Assembly (NCBI RefSeq): GCF_021602585.1
Contig: NZ_BQIP01000017.1
Span: 62,001 to 126,000, forward strand
Length of the DNA: 64,000 bases
Reading direction: 5' to 3'
DNA from: Pseudomonas faucium
GTDB taxonomy: Bacteria > Pseudomonadota > Gammaproteobacteria > Pseudomonadales > Pseudomonadaceae
Below are positions 10,102 through 20,909 of this stretch, piece by piece (positions within the stretch are counted from its first letter, which is position 1; every line of letters starts with the position of its first letter). Under the pieces are notes generated by a model, which was not told the DNA's origin, searched no databases, and saw only the letters and a program-made list of their open reading frames with translations. A program made the position numbers and the translations under genes.

Positions 10102-11106
10102 TTACGCTATCTGTTTAATCAACAATTGTGCCACCTGCACGGCATTCAGCGCGGCGCCCTTGCGCAGGTTGTCGGTGGTCAGCCAGAGGTTGAGCTGTTG
10201 CTGCTCGTCAATTCCATGGCGCACACGACCAACATAGACCACGTCTTGCCCCACTGCGTCACCGACCGGTGTCGGATAGTCATCACGCTCGACCAGCTCG
10301 ACGCTGTCGGCGGCCTCGAGGGCGTCGTTGACGGCGGCCAGGTCCACCGGCGCCCGGCTTTGTACCGCCACACTGAAGCTATCGCCGAAAAACACCGGGA
10401 CTTGAACGCAGGTCACGGAAATCTTCAGTTCCGGCATCTCCAGCAGCACCCGCAGCTCGCTCACCAGGCGCTGCTCCAGGGGCGTATGGCCGTGGGCGTC
10501 GGCGGCGCCGACCTGGGCCAGCAGGTTGAAGGCCACCTGACGGTCGAAGAAACGCGGCTCCAGCGGGCGGGCATTGAGCAGCTCGGCGGTCTGCCGGGCC
10601 AGTTCGTTGACCGCTTCACGCCCCTGGGCAGACACCGCCAGGGCAGCCATGACCTGCACGCGCTCGATGGCCAGCTGGCCCTTGAGCGGCGCCAGGGCGA
10701 CGGCCAGGGCAACGGCGGCGGAGCTGGGGCTGGCCAGGCGTGCCGGCAGCTGGAGGTTGGCAATGCGCGCGGCATTGGCCTCGGGCACCACGGCGAGGGC
10801 ATCGTCCAGCCCGCCGGAGAGGTCGATGATAGTGCAGCCGGCCTGTTCGGCCTTGCTGGCGAAGCTGCGGCTGACGGCCGGGCTGGCGGCGAAGAAGGCC
10901 AGCTTGACCTGGCTGAAGTCGAAGCTGTCCACCTCGCGGACCTTGATCTTCTTGCCGGCGAACATGACGCTGCTGCCCGCCGATTCCATGCTCGCCAGAA
11001 GATGCAGGGTGGCGACCGGGAACTGCAGTTCTTCGAGGATCTGGACGAGGGTTTCACCGACGCTACCGGTAGCGCCGACAACGGCGATGTCCAAGGGTTG
11101 GGTCAT
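10102..11106 (-). CDS. usg: Asd-like paralogue Usg, catalytic Cys absent
   Basis: A 334-aa protein with the NAD(P)-binding and dimerisation folds of aspartate-semialdehyde dehydrogenase (N-terminal DIAVVGATGSVGETLVQIL). At the place of the nucleophilic Cys it reads LASPSSAAVAL (Ser128-Ser129), so the Asd reaction should not work. It matches the Usg-type paralogues known next to asd in gamma-proteobacteria; their function is not established. It sits between asd and fimV; a strong terminator after asd separates it from asd, so it probably has its own promoter in the 170-nt gap. The start has an AAGGAT site about 8 nt upstream. Confidence 0.85.
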   Translation of the reverse strand: MTQPLDIAVVGATGSVGETLVQILEELQFPVATLHLLASMESAGSSVMFAGKKIKVREVDSFDFSQVKLAFFAASPAVSRSFASKAEQAGCTIIDLSGGLDDALAVVPEANAARIANLQLPARLASPSSAAVALAVALAPLKGQLAIERVQVMAALAVSAQGREAVNELARQTAELLNARPLEPRFFDRQVAFNLLAQVGAADAHGHTPLEQRLVSELRVLLEMPELKISVTCVQVPVFFGDSFSVAVQSRAPVDLAAVNDALEAADSVELVERDDYPTPVGDAVGQDVVYVGRVRHGIDEQQQLNLWLTTDNLRKGAALNAVQVAQLLIKQIA

Positions 11107-11226
11107 GGTGGGGATCCTTTTGCTGAAACGGCGGGGGGCGGCACTTTACTTGGATTGTAGAGTTTTGTCTGTGCTGGCCCAGCTGTGTTGTTCTCAGTGC
11201 GCGAACAACGGCAAGCGCAAGCGCAT

Positions 11227-11257
11227 AAAAAAACCCGCGCTGTCTCCAGCACGGGTT
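11227..11257 (-). terminator. intrinsic terminator after asd
   Basis: Minus-strand hairpin AACCCGTGCTG/CAGCGCGGGTT (one G-T wobble, 4-nt loop) followed by a run of seven T, 20 nt beyond the asd stop. A textbook intrinsic terminator separating asd from usg. Confidence 0.88.
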
Positions 11258-11276
11258 CTTGGCTAGCGCAACGCGA

Positions 11277-12389
11277 TCAACGCTCCAGCAGAATCCGCAG
11301 CATGCGACGCAGCGGTTCGGCAGCGCCCCACAGCAACTGGTCGCCAACGGTGAACGCGCCCAGGTACTGGGAGCCCATGTTCAGCTTGCGCAGGCGGCCA
11401 ACCGGCACGTTCAAGGTACCGGTCACCTTGGTCGGCGCCAGTTCCTGCATGCTGATCTCGCGCTGGTTCGGCACCAGTTTCACCCAAGGGTTGTGCTGGC
11501 TGATCATGCCTTCGATGTCGGCCAGTGGCACGTCCTTGTTCAGCTTGATGGTCAGCGCCTGGCTGTGGCAACGCATGGCGCCGATGCGCACGCAGATGCC
11601 ATCGACCGGGATCGGGTTCTTGAAGCGGCCGAGGATCTTGTTGGTTTCGGCCTGGGCCTTCCACTCTTCACGGCTCTGCCCGTTCGGCAGCTCCTTGTCG
11701 ATCCACGGGATCAGGCTGCCGGCCAGCGGCACGCCGAAGTTCTCGGTCGGGAACGCATCGCCACGCATGGCTTCGGCGACCTTGCGGTCGATGTCGAGGA
11801 TGGCGCTGGCCGGGTTGGCCAGGTCATCGGCGACTGCCGCGTGGATGCCGCCCATCTGCTTGATCAGCTCGCGCATGTTCTGCGCGCCGGCGCCGGACGC
11901 CGCCTGGTAGGTCATGGCGCTCATCCACTCGACCAGGCCCGCTTCGAACAGGCCGCCCAGGCCCATCAGCATCAGGCTGACGGTGCAGTTGCCGCCGATG
12001 TAGTTCTTGGTACCGGCATCGAGCTGCTGGTCGATCACCTTGCGGTTGACCGGGTCGAGCACGATCACCGCGTCGTCCTGCATGCGCAGCGACGAGGCGG
12101 CGTCGATCCAGTAACCCTGCCAGCCGGCTTCACGCAGCTTGGGGAAGACCTCGTTGGTGTAGTCGCCGCCCTGGCAGGTCAGGATCACGTCGAGGGTCTT
12201 GAGCTCTTCAATCGAATAAGCGTCCTTGAGCGGCGCAATATCCTTGCCCACGTTCGGGCCCTGGCCACCGACATTGGAGGTGGTGAAGAACACCGGCTCG
12301 ATAAGGTCGAAGTCCTGCTCCTCCAGCATCCGCTGCATGAGCACGGAACCGACCATACCGCGCCAACCGATCAGACCTACACGTTTCAT
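11277..12389 (-). CDS. asd: aspartate-semialdehyde dehydrogenase
   Basis: A 370-aa NADPH enzyme that reduces aspartyl phosphate to aspartate semialdehyde, the branch point to lysine, threonine, methionine and diaminopimelate. The nucleotide-binding N-terminus is [20 protein letters not shown], the nucleophile is Cys135 in [11 protein letters not shown], and the substrate-binding [17 protein letters not shown] is intact. Length and sequence are those of the Gram-negative type. It follows leuB by 63 nt that contain a stable hairpin, and is followed by a strong terminator. Confidence 0.98.
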   Translation of the reverse strand: MKRVGLIGWRGMVGSVLMQRMLEEQDFDLIEPVFFTTSNVGGQGPNVGKDIAPLKDAYSIEELKTLDVILTCQGGDYTNEVFPKLREAGWQGYWIDAASSLRMQDDAVIVLDPVNRKVIDQQLDAGTKNYIGGNCTVSLMLMGLGGLFEAGLVEWMSAMTYQAASGAGAQNMRELIKQMGGIHAAVADDLANPASAILDIDRKVAEAMRGDAFPTENFGVPLAGSLIPWIDKELPNGQSREEWKAQAETNKILGRFKNPIPVDGICVRIGAMRCHSQALTIKLNKDVPLADIEGMISQHNPWVKLVPNQREISMQELAPTKVTGTLNVPVGRLRKLNMGSQYLGAFTVGDQLLWGAAEPLRRMLRILLER

Positions 12390-12416
12390 CGCAACTACAC
12401 CTTTGCTAAAAGTGGG

Positions 12417-12442
12417 CCGCCACCGACCAAAAACGGTGGCGG
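12417..12442 (-). other. stable hairpin between leuB and asd
   Basis: A perfect 9-bp stem (CCGCCACCG/CGGTGGCGG) with an 8-nt loop in the short leuB-asd gap. There is no T-tract, so it is not a clean terminator; it may slow exonucleases or set differential expression of leuB and asd. Confidence 0.5.
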
Positions 12443-12452
12443 GCCAGAGAGA

Positions 12453-13535
<1,083 letters not shown>

Positions 13536-13590
13536 GCTTTCCTCTATTCATTCAAGCGGCGCGGCCGGCTCGGCCCCACCGTAAAAAAAC

Positions 13591-14355
13591 TCAGCGCTCG
13601 GCCCACAGCACGATGACATCGGTGCTGAACGAACCATCGGCTTCGATCTGGTAATACTCCCGCACTTCCTCGCCCATGGCCTGCTGCAACTGGCGAATCG
13701 CCACGCGCAATGGCTCGGGCGTGCGCATGCGCTCCACCCAGGACGCCCACTCCAGGCGCAGGCGCTGGCGCGAATGGCTGCGCACGTGCAGGCCGGCTTC
13801 ACTCACCAGGCGCTGCCACTGGGCAGCAGAATAATCGCGTACATGGCTGGTGTCGCGCAGCACTTCCACCGACTGCAGGTAGGTGTCGAGCAGCGGGCTG
13901 CCCGGCGACATCACGTCGATGAACGCGGCCACACCACCCGGCTTGAGCACCCGGCGCACTTCGCGCAGGGCCAGGCCCACATCGCTCCAGTGGTGCGCCG
14001 AATAGCGGCTGAACACGAAGTCGAACGAGGCGTCGCCGAACGGCAGGCGCTCGGCGGCGCCGTGGGCGGTCTTGACGTTGCCCAGGCCACGCTCGGCAGC
14101 GGCGCTGGCGACCACCTCGAGCATCGCTTGCGACAAATCGTAGGCAACCACTTCGGCGACCAGCGGTGCCACGTGGAAGCTGACGTGACCGGCACCGCAG
14201 CCCAGGTCCAGCACGCGGGCGCTGCCCTGCCCTGCCAACTGCGCCTGGAGCAGGGCGAATTCGCTGCCCTGGGCATGCACGGCGCTGCTGAGGTAGGCAT
14301 TGGCCTGTTCGCCGAACTGGCGTTGGACCACATCGGTATGGGTGGTGCTGGTCAT
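13591..14355 (-). CDS. class I SAM-dependent methyltransferase (substrate unknown)
   Basis: A 254-aa protein with a Rossmann SAM-binding fold: motif I VLDLGCGAGHVSFHVAPL, then AYDLSQAMLEVV and DFVFSRYSAHHWSDVGLALR. It resembles the UbiE/BioC group, but no substrate can be assigned. The start is MTSTTHTDVVQRQFGEQA at 14355, with an AAGGAA site 6 nt upstream; the frame stays open further upstream without support. It is inserted between leuD and leuB on the same strand (66 and 55 nt gaps), so it is likely transcribed with the leu genes. Confidence 0.85.
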   Translation of the reverse strand: MTSTTHTDVVQRQFGEQANAYLSSAVHAQGSEFALLQAQLAGQGSARVLDLGCGAGHVSFHVAPLVAEVVAYDLSQAMLEVVASAAAERGLGNVKTAHGAAERLPFGDASFDFVFSRYSAHHWSDVGLALREVRRVLKPGGVAAFIDVMSPGSPLLDTYLQSVEVLRDTSHVRDYSAAQWQRLVSEAGLHVRSHSRQRLRLEWASWVERMRTPEPLRVAIRQLQQAMGEEVREYYQIEADGSFSTDVIVLWAER

Positions 14356-14421
14356 GGGCTGTTCCTTCTGGTTTTGGGGTGCTGGTACGGCCGCTATCGC
14401 CGGCAAGCCCAACCACATCAT

Positions 14422-15066
14422 TCAGGCGTCGCGAAACAGCCAAGGCTGCCCGGCGCGGTGCTTGCCTTCGAAGGCCTTGATCGCGTCGCTGTCCTGCAGG
14501 GTCAGGCCGATGTCGTCCAAGCCGTTGAGCAGGCAATGCTTGCGGAAGGCGTCGATCTCGAAATGCAGCACCTTGCCGTCCGGGCGGGTCACCGCCTGGG
14601 CCTGCAGGTCGATGGTCAACTGGTAGCCCGGGTTGGCTTCGACCTGCTTGAACAGCTCATCGACTTCCTCGTCGCTGAGGATGATCGGCAACAGGCCGTT
14701 CTTGAAGCTGTTGTTGAAGAAGATGTCGGCGAAGCTTGGCGCGATCACGCTACGGAAGCCGTATTCGTCCAGCGCCCACGGCGCGTGCTCGCGGCTCGAA
14801 CCGCAGCCGAAGTTCTCCCGCGCCAGCAACACGCTGGCACCCTGGTAGCGTGCATGGTTGAGCACGAACTCCTGGTTCAACGGGCGCTTGCTGTTGTCCT
14901 GGTAGGGCTGGCCCACATCCAGGTAACGCCACTCGTCGAACAGGTTGGGGCCGAAGCCGGTGCGCTTGATCGACTTGAGAAACTGCTTGGGGATGATCTG
15001 GTCGGTGTCGACGTTGGCACGGTCCAACGGGGCGACGAGGCCAGTGTGCTGGGTAAAGGCTTTCAT
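14422..15066 (-). CDS. leuD: 3-isopropylmalate dehydratase small subunit
   Basis: A 214-aa swivelling-domain subunit of isopropylmalate isomerase; works with LeuC. The start [20 protein letters not shown] and the motif [20 protein letters not shown] are typical, as is [20 protein letters not shown] with the substrate-recognition loop. Its ATG overlaps the leuC stop by 4 nt (ATGA), so translation is coupled and the two subunits are probably made in equal amounts. Confidence 0.98.
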   Translation of the reverse strand: MKAFTQHTGLVAPLDRANVDTDQIIPKQFLKSIKRTGFGPNLFDEWRYLDVGQPYQDNSKRPLNQEFVLNHARYQGASVLLARENFGCGSSREHAPWALDEYGFRSVIAPSFADIFFNNSFKNGLLPIILSDEEVDELFKQVEANPGYQLTIDLQAQAVTRPDGKVLHFEIDAFRKHCLLNGLDDIGLTLQDSDAIKAFEGKHRAGQPWLFRDA

Positions 15067-16496
15067 GCTGCGCTCCCTTGGATCAACTCGCGGACATCGA
15101 TGAAGTGGCCGGTCACCGCGGCGGCGGCGGCCATCGCCGGGCTGACCAGGTGAGTACGGCCACCGGCGCCCTGACGGCCTTCGAAGTTGCGGTTGGAGGT
15201 GGACGCGCAGTGCTCGCCGCTCTCCAGGCGGTCCGGGTTCATGGCCAGGCACATCGAGCAGCCTGGCTCACGCCATTCGAAGCCGGCTTCGAGGAAGATC
15301 TTGTCCAAACCTTCGCGCTCTGCCTGCGCCTTGATCAGGCCCGAACCCGGTACAACCAGCGCCTGCTTGACGTTGGCCGCGACCTTGCGGCCCTTGGCGA
15401 TCTCGGCAGCAGCGCGCAGGTCTTCGATGCGCGAGTTGGTGCACGAGCCGATGAACACGCGGTCGAGCTTGATATCGGTGATCGCCTGGTTGGCGGCCAA
15501 GCCCATGTACTTGAGGGCGCGCTCGATCGAGCCACGCTTGATCAAGTCTGGCTCGGCAGCCGGGTCCGGCACGCGCTGGTCGACCGCCAGCACCATCTCG
15601 GGCGAAGTGCCCCAGCTGACCTGCGGCTTGATCTGCGCGGCATCCAGCTCGACCACGGTATCGAACACGGCATCGGCGTCCGACACCAGGCCTTTCCAGG
15701 CTTGGGCGGCCAGCGTCCACTGCTCGCCCTTGGGCGAATACGGGCGGCCTTCGACATAGGCGATGGTGGTGTCGTCGACTGCCACCAGGCCCACACGGGC
15801 ACCGGCCTCGATCGACATGTTGCAGATGGTCATGCGGCCTTCCATCGACAAGTCGCGGATGGCGCTGCCGGCGAATTCCATGGCGTGGCCATTGCCACCG
15901 GCGGTACCGATCTTGCCGATCACGGCAAGCACGATGTCCTTGGCGGTGACACCGGCTGGCAACTGGCCTTCGACCCGCACCAGCATGTTCTTCATCTTCT
16001 TGGCGACCAGGCACTGGGTGGCGAGCACGTGCTCGACCTCGGAGGTGCCGATGCCGTGGGCCAAGGCGCCGAACGCGCCGTGGGTGGAGGTGTGCGAGTC
16101 GCCGCAGACCACGGTCATGCCCGGCAAGGTAGCGCCCTGCTCGGGGCTGATGACGTGGACGATGCCCTGGCGCACGTCGTTCATCTTGAATTCGACGATG
16201 CCGTATTCGTCACAGTTTTCATCGAGGGTCTGCACCTGCAGGCGCGACACCTGGTCGGCGATGGCCTCGATGCCGCCCTTGCGCTCTGGCGTGGTCGGCA
16301 CGTTGTGATCGGGCGTGGCGATGTTGGCGTCGATGCGCCATGGCTGGCGTTTGGCCAGGCGCAGGCCTTCGAAGGCCTGCGGCGACGTCACTTCATGGAT
16401 GATATGGCGGTCGATGTAGATCAAGGACGAGCCGTCATCACGGCGCTTGACCTCATGAGCTTCCCAGAGTTTGTCGTAGAGCGTTTTGCCAGCCAT
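15063..16496 (-). CDS. leuC: 3-isopropylmalate dehydratase large subunit
   Basis: A 477-aa aconitase-family [4Fe-4S] enzyme that isomerises 2- to 3-isopropylmalate. Cluster ligands are visible in [14 protein letters not shown] and in [13 protein letters not shown]. The start is the Met of [16 protein letters not shown]; five more codons are open upstream. It is the first gene of the leu cluster and is divergent from a LysR-type regulator across a 130-nt region with an LTTR-like box, so control by that regulator is plausible. Confidence 0.98.
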   Translation of the reverse strand: MAGKTLYDKLWEAHEVKRRDDGSSLIYIDRHIIHEVTSPQAFEGLRLAKRQPWRIDANIATPDHNVPTTPERKGGIEAIADQVSRLQVQTLDENCDEYGIVEFKMNDVRQGIVHVISPEQGATLPGMTVVCGDSHTSTHGAFGALAHGIGTSEVEHVLATQCLVAKKMKNMLVRVEGQLPAGVTAKDIVLAVIGKIGTAGGNGHAMEFAGSAIRDLSMEGRMTICNMSIEAGARVGLVAVDDTTIAYVEGRPYSPKGEQWTLAAQAWKGLVSDADAVFDTVVELDAAQIKPQVSWGTSPEMVLAVDQRVPDPAAEPDLIKRGSIERALKYMGLAANQAITDIKLDRVFIGSCTNSRIEDLRAAAEIAKGRKVAANVKQALVVPGSGLIKAQAEREGLDKIFLEAGFEWREPGCSMCLAMNPDRLESGEHCASTSNRNFEGRQGAGGRTHLVSPAMAAAAAVTGHFIDVRELIQGSAA

Positions 16497-16570
16497 CAGA
16501 CTGTTCCTCATCAGCGTCTTTCTATGCCAAAGACCCCTTGGCTTGTACGGACGATGCTATGGCGATAGAT

Positions 16571-16587
16571 TGAATAACTCAAATTCA
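16571..16587. promoter_or_regulatory. candidate LysR-type operator between leuC and the regulator
   Basis: TGAAT-N7-ATTCA, an interrupted palindrome in an AT-rich patch of the 130-nt divergent region. Its spacing and position fit an LTTR recognition box acting on leuC and on the regulator itself. No experimental basis; inferred from symmetry and place. Confidence 0.4.
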
Positions 16588-16626
16588 TAATTTTTATGCT
16601 TTGGATAACCAATAGGAATTCGACCC

Positions 16627-17505
16627 ATGGACCTGGCCAACCTCAGCGCCTTCATCGCCATCGCCGAAACCGGCAGCTTCTCGGGCGCCGCCGAGCGCCT
16701 GTTCCTGACCCAGCCCGCCATCAGCAAGCGCATTGCCGGGCTGGAGCAGCAACTGGGGGTGCGCCTGTTCGATCGCCTGGGCCGTGAAGTGACCCTGACC
16801 GAAGCGGGCCGCGCCCTGTTGCCGCGCGCCTACCAGATCCTCAACGTGCTCGATGACACCCGCCGGGCCCTGACCAATCTGACCGGGGAAGTGGCAGGCC
16901 GCCTGACCCTGGCCACCAGCCATCACATCGGCCTGCACCGGTTGCCCCCGCTATTGCGCGCCTTTACCCGGCAGTACCCGTCGGTGGCGCTGGATATTCA
17001 GTTCCTCGACTCGGAGGCGGCCTACGACGAAATCCTCCATGGCCGCGCTGAAATTGCCGTCATCACCCTCGCGCCCGAGCCCCATCACCTGGTCAAGGCC
17101 GTGCCGGTGTGGGACGACGCCCTGGATTTCGTCGCCGCCCCCGAACACCCGCTGGCCAGCAACCAGCAGGTCAGCCTGGCCGACGTGGCACGCCACCCGG
17201 CGGTGTTTCCCGGCGGCAACACCTTTACCCACCACATCGTCCAGCGCCTGTTCGAAAGCCAGGGCCTGACGCCCAATATCGCCATGAGCACCAACTACCT
17301 GGAAACCATCAAGATGATGGTGTCCATCGGCCTGGCCTGGAGCGTGCTGCCGCGCACCATGCTCGACGATCAGGTTGCACCCATCGCTTTGCCCGGCATA
17401 CAGCTGTCGCGCCAGCTAGGCTACATTCTGCACACGGAGCGAACGCTATCGAATGCGGCCAGGGCCTTCATGGCCCTGCTCGACAGCCATGCAGGGTCCG
17501 CCTGA
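16627..17505 (+). CDS. LysR-family transcriptional regulator next to leuC
   Basis: A 292-aa LTTR. The winged helix-turn-helix is at residues 1-60 (MDLANLSAFIAIAETGSFSG, then AERLFLTQPAISKRIAGLEQ), followed by a type 2 periplasmic-binding-like effector domain (about 90-290). It is transcribed away from leuC, the classical layout of an LTTR that controls its neighbour; leucine-pathway intermediates are plausible ligands, but this is inference. The next gene, a GGDEF-EAL protein, follows on the same strand after 58 nt. Confidence 0.9.
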   Translation: MDLANLSAFIAIAETGSFSGAAERLFLTQPAISKRIAGLEQQLGVRLFDRLGREVTLTEAGRALLPRAYQILNVLDDTRRALTNLTGEVAGRLTLATSHHIGLHRLPPLLRAFTRQYPSVALDIQFLDSEAAYDEILHGRAEIAVITLAPEPHHLVKAVPVWDDALDFVAAPEHPLASNQQVSLADVARHPAVFPGGNTFTHHIVQRLFESQGLTPNIAMSTNYLETIKMMVSIGLAWSVLPRTMLDDQVAPIALPGIQLSRQLGYILHTERTLSNAARAFMALLDSHAGSA

Positions 17506-17563
17506 CCGGTCGTCAGCACGGCACCAACTCAAGGACGCGTCAAACGCCAAAGGTCTGGTACCA

Positions 17564-20500
17564 ATGCCCAAATCAGCAAACCGCTTTCCGCGCCTGCCGC
17601 GTATCCCGGCGGCCGACCCCCAGGAGTCCGAGCAAGCCTGGCAGAACGCCCCGCAGCTGCTGGCGGCGCTCAACGGCGCGCGCCTGGGGGCCTGGCTGTG
17701 GGATATCGAGACCGGCCGGATCAGCTGGTCGCGGGGTACCCAGGCGCTGTTCGGCTTCGACCCGCAGCGCCCGCTGCCCAACGACATAGACTACCTTGAC
17801 CTGCTGCCCGAAGAAGACCGCGCCCGCACCCGCCAGCTGTTCCAGGCGGTGGTCAATGGCGAACCGGTGGAAAAGGCCATGCGCCACCGCATCCGCTGGC
17901 CGGACGGCAGCCTGCACTGGCTGGAAATCAACGGCAGCCTGACCCACGACCGCCACGGCAGGCGCCAGATGATCGGGGTGATCCGCGAAATCACCCGCCA
18001 GCGCGAGCGGGAAACCGCGCTGATCAACTCGGAAAAGCGCTTTGCCACGCTGTTTCACTTAAGCCCCAATGCCATTTTGCTGACCCGCCGCCACGACGGC
18101 ATGATCTTCGAGGTCAACCAGCACTTCGAAGACATGTTCGGCTGGCCCGGCAGCTACGTGATCGGCAAGACCAGCCTGGAGCTGGGGCTGTGGGAGCACC
18201 CCGAACAACGCCAGCAGATACTTCAGGCAACCCGCGCCAACGGCGGCCCGCTGACCATGGAAGTGCAGTTTCGCGCCAGCAACGGCAAGCTGCATGACGG
18301 CATCCTGTGCACCCAGGGCATCGAACTGGAGGGGGTGACCTTCCTGCTCAGCACCTTTGTCGACACCTCCGAACGCAAGCGCGCCGAGCAGGCGCTCAAG
18401 GACAGCCAGGAACGCCTGGACCTGGCCCTGGATTCGGCGCAACTGGGCACCTGGGACTGGCACATCCCCAGCGGCATGCTCTATGGCTCGGCGCGGGCCG
18501 CGCAATTGCACGGGCTGGACCCGATCCCCTTCCACGAATCGTTCGACTCGTTCTTCGAAGGCGTGCCGGAAGAAGAGCGCGATGCCATGCGCCAGGCCTA
18601 TCGCAGCCTGCGCGAGGGGCCGGCCGGCAACTACCAGATCACCTATCGGGTGCAGCTCGAAAACGGCACCTCGCGTTATATCGAAAGCCGCGCCCGCCTC
18701 TACCGCGACGAGCACGGCACGCCGCTGCGCATGGCCGGCACCCTGCTCGACATCACCGAACAGGTGGAGCGCGAACTGCGCCTGAGCGCCTCGGAAGAGA
18801 AGTTCGCCAGCCTGTTCCAGGTCAGCCCCGACCCGATCTGCGTCACCCGCCAGGACACCGGGCAGTTCATCGAGATCAACCCGGCCTTCACCCAGACGTT
18901 CGGCTGGGGCGCCGACCAGGTGATTGGCCGCACGGCCGAAGAAATCGGCCTGTGGGCCGAATCGATCGAACGCGCCCGGCGCATCGAGCAAGTCATCCGC
19001 GAGCAGGCCCTGAGCAATGTCGCCGTGGTGGTCAACCACCGCAATGGCTCGCCGCTGACCTGCGTGATCGCCAGCCGGCTGATTACCGTCGACAACCAGC
19101 CGTGCAGCGTCACCACCTTGCGCGACATCACCCAGCAGCAACGAGCGGAAGCGGCGCTGAAATCCAGCGAGGAGAAATTCGCCAAGGCATTCCACTCCAG
19201 CCCCGACGCCATCACCATCACCGAGCGCCACAGCGGCCGCTACGTGGAGGTGAACGATGGTTTCTGCCGCCTCACCGGCTACAGCAGCGCCGAAGTGGTG
19301 GGCCGCAGCGTCTTCGAGCTGGGCATCTGGGCCGACGACAAGCAGCGCAGCGCCCTACTCGCCGAGCTCAAGGAGCGCGGCCGGGTGCACCACCGGGAAA
19401 TGCTCGGGCGCAACAAGCGCGGCGACATCCTCACCGTGGAAGTGTCGGTGGAGCCGATCAGCCTCAACGAAGTCGACTGCCTGCTGCTGACCGCCCGCGA
19501 TGTCAGCCAGCTGAAGAACGCCCAGGCGCAGATTCGCCACCTGGCCTACCACGACCCGCTGACCAACCTGCCCAACCGCGCCCTGCTGATGGACCGCCTG
19601 AGCCAGCAGATCGCCCTGCTGCGCCGCCACAACCTGCGCGGCGCCTTGCTGTTCCTCGACCTGGATCACTTCAAGCACATCAACGACTCGCTCGGCCACC
19701 CGGTGGGCGACACGGTGCTGAAGATCATCACCGCACGCCTGGAAGCCAGCGTGCGCCTGGAAGACACCGTGGCGCGCCTGGGCGGCGACGAGTTCGTGGT
19801 ATTGCTCAGCGGCCTGGAAGGCAGCCGCGAGTCGGTCGAGCAGAAGGTCCGCGAGCTGGCCGACACCCTGCGCGAGCTGCTGGCCGAACCGATGTCGCTG
19901 GATGGCCAGCGCCTGCAGGTGACGCCAAGCATCGGCGTGGCGCTGATCCCCGACCACGGCGCCACCCCGGCCGACCTGCTCAAGCGCGCCGACATCGCCC
20001 TGTACCGGGCCAAGGACTCGGGGCGCAACACCACACAGCTGTTCCACACCACCATGCAAAAGGCCGCCAGCGAACGCCTGCGCATGGAAAGCGACCTGCG
20101 CCTGGCCTTGGCCCGCGGCGAGCTGGCCCTGCACTTCCAGCCCCAGGTGGATGCCCGCGACAACCGCATCGTCGGCGCCGAGGTGCTGCTGCGCTGGCAC
20201 CACCCGCAACTGGGCCAGCAACCGCCCTCGCAGTTCATCCAGGTGCTCGAAGAAAGCGGCCTGATCCTCGAAGTAGGCAGCTGGATACTCGACGAAGCGT
20301 GCGATGCCTGCGCGCGCATGCTCGAAGACGGGCTGATCGATGCCGATGACTTCAGCCTGTGCGTGAACATCAGCCCGCGGCAGTTTCGCCAGAACGACTT
20401 CGTCGAGCGGGTGTTGCGCAGCCTGGACGATTACCGCCTGCCGCGGCACATGCTGAAGCTGGAGATTACCGAAGGCATCGTGATCCAGAACCTGGAGGAC

Positions 20501-20860
20501 ACCATCAGCAAGATGCGCGAGCTCAAGCGCTACGGGGTGAGCTTTGCCATGGACGATTTCGGCACCGGCTATTCATCGCTGACCTACCTCAAGCGCCTGC
20601 CGGTGGACGCCTTGAAGATCGACCAGACCTTCGTGCGCGATGCCCCGCAAGACCCCAACGACGCCGAGATCGTCCGCGCCATCGTGGCCATGGCGCGCAG
20701 CCTGGACCTGGCCGTGATCGCCGAAGGGGTGGAGCTGACCGAGCAACTTGAGTTCCTCGAGCAGCTGGGCTGCCACCTGTACCAGGGCTACCTGCACAGC
20801 CGGCCGCTGCCGCTGCCGGAATTCAGGCAGATGCTGCTGGAGGCGCCAGCGGATTACTGA
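17564..20860 (+). CDS. five-PAS GGDEF-EAL cyclic-di-GMP protein
   Basis: A 1098-aa protein without transmembrane segments, so a cytosolic sensor. Five PAS domains in tandem (about 30-150, 155-280, 285-410, 415-535, 540-660), then GGDEF (about 670-830) and EAL (about 845-1095). The cyclase signature RLGGDEFVVLL is intact at residues 740-744, and an RxxD inhibitory site (RLED) stands five residues before it. The EAL signature reads EVL (873-875) with its Glu kept; DDFGTGYSSLTYLKRLP is complete, so phosphodiesterase activity is possible. The start MPKSANRFPRLPRIP is preferred over an upstream in-frame Met inside the LysR gene. Confidence 0.92.
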   Translation: MPKSANRFPRLPRIPAADPQESEQAWQNAPQLLAALNGARLGAWLWDIETGRISWSRGTQALFGFDPQRPLPNDIDYLDLLPEEDRARTRQLFQAVVNGEPVEKAMRHRIRWPDGSLHWLEINGSLTHDRHGRRQMIGVIREITRQRERETALINSEKRFATLFHLSPNAILLTRRHDGMIFEVNQHFEDMFGWPGSYVIGKTSLELGLWEHPEQRQQILQATRANGGPLTMEVQFRASNGKLHDGILCTQGIELEGVTFLLSTFVDTSERKRAEQALKDSQERLDLALDSAQLGTWDWHIPSGMLYGSARAAQLHGLDPIPFHESFDSFFEGVPEEERDAMRQAYRSLREGPAGNYQITYRVQLENGTSRYIESRARLYRDEHGTPLRMAGTLLDITEQVERELRLSASEEKFASLFQVSPDPICVTRQDTGQFIEINPAFTQTFGWGADQVIGRTAEEIGLWAESIERARRIEQVIREQALSNVAVVVNHRNGSPLTCVIASRLITVDNQPCSVTTLRDITQQQRAEAALKSSEEKFAKAFHSSPDAITITERHSGRYVEVNDGFCRLTGYSSAEVVGRSVFELGIWADDKQRSALLAELKERGRVHHREMLGRNKRGDILTVEVSVEPISLNEVDCLLLTARDVSQLKNAQAQIRHLAYHDPLTNLPNRALLMDRLSQQIALLRRHNLRGALLFLDLDHFKHINDSLGHPVGDTVLKIITARLEASVRLEDTVARLGGDEFVVLLSGLEGSRESVEQKVRELADTLRELLAEPMSLDGQRLQVTPSIGVALIPDHGATPADLLKRADIALYRAKDSGRNTTQLFHTTMQKAASERLRMESDLRLALARGELALHFQPQVDARDNRIVGAEVLLRWHHPQLGQQPPSQFIQVLEESGLILEVGSWILDEACDACARMLEDGLIDADDFSLCVNISPRQFRQNDFVERVLRSLDDYRLPRHMLKLEITEGIVIQNLEDTISKMRELKRYGVSFAMDDFGTGYSSLTYLKRLPVDALKIDQTFVRDAPQDPNDAEIVRAIVAMARSLDLAVIAEGVELTEQLEFLEQLGCHLYQGYLHSRPLPLPEFRQMLLEAPADY

Positions 20861-20867
20861 ACGAAAA

Positions 20868-20894
20868 AAGGGCACCTTCGCAGGTGCCCTTTTT
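20868..20894. terminator. bidirectional terminator between the GGDEF-EAL gene and ibpA
   Basis: Stem AAGGGCACCT/AGGTGCCCTT with a TCGC tetraloop, flanked by an A-run and a T-run, directly after the GGDEF-EAL stop and 16 nt before the ibpA stop on the other strand. It can serve both converging genes. Confidence 0.9.
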
Positions 20895-20909
20895 CGTATC
20901 ACGCCAAAC

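Noticed and set aside
7276-11160. A 1294-codon open frame on plus, antisense to fimV and usg
   Set aside because: It covers two well-supported minus-strand genes and reads as His/Arg/Gly/Gln-rich low-complexity sequence; such frames are common opposite GC-rich genes.
14385-14405. REP element (TATCGCCGGCAAGCC) between leuD and the methyltransferase
   Set aside because: Only about 15 bases match and no partner or hairpin is present; too short to call.
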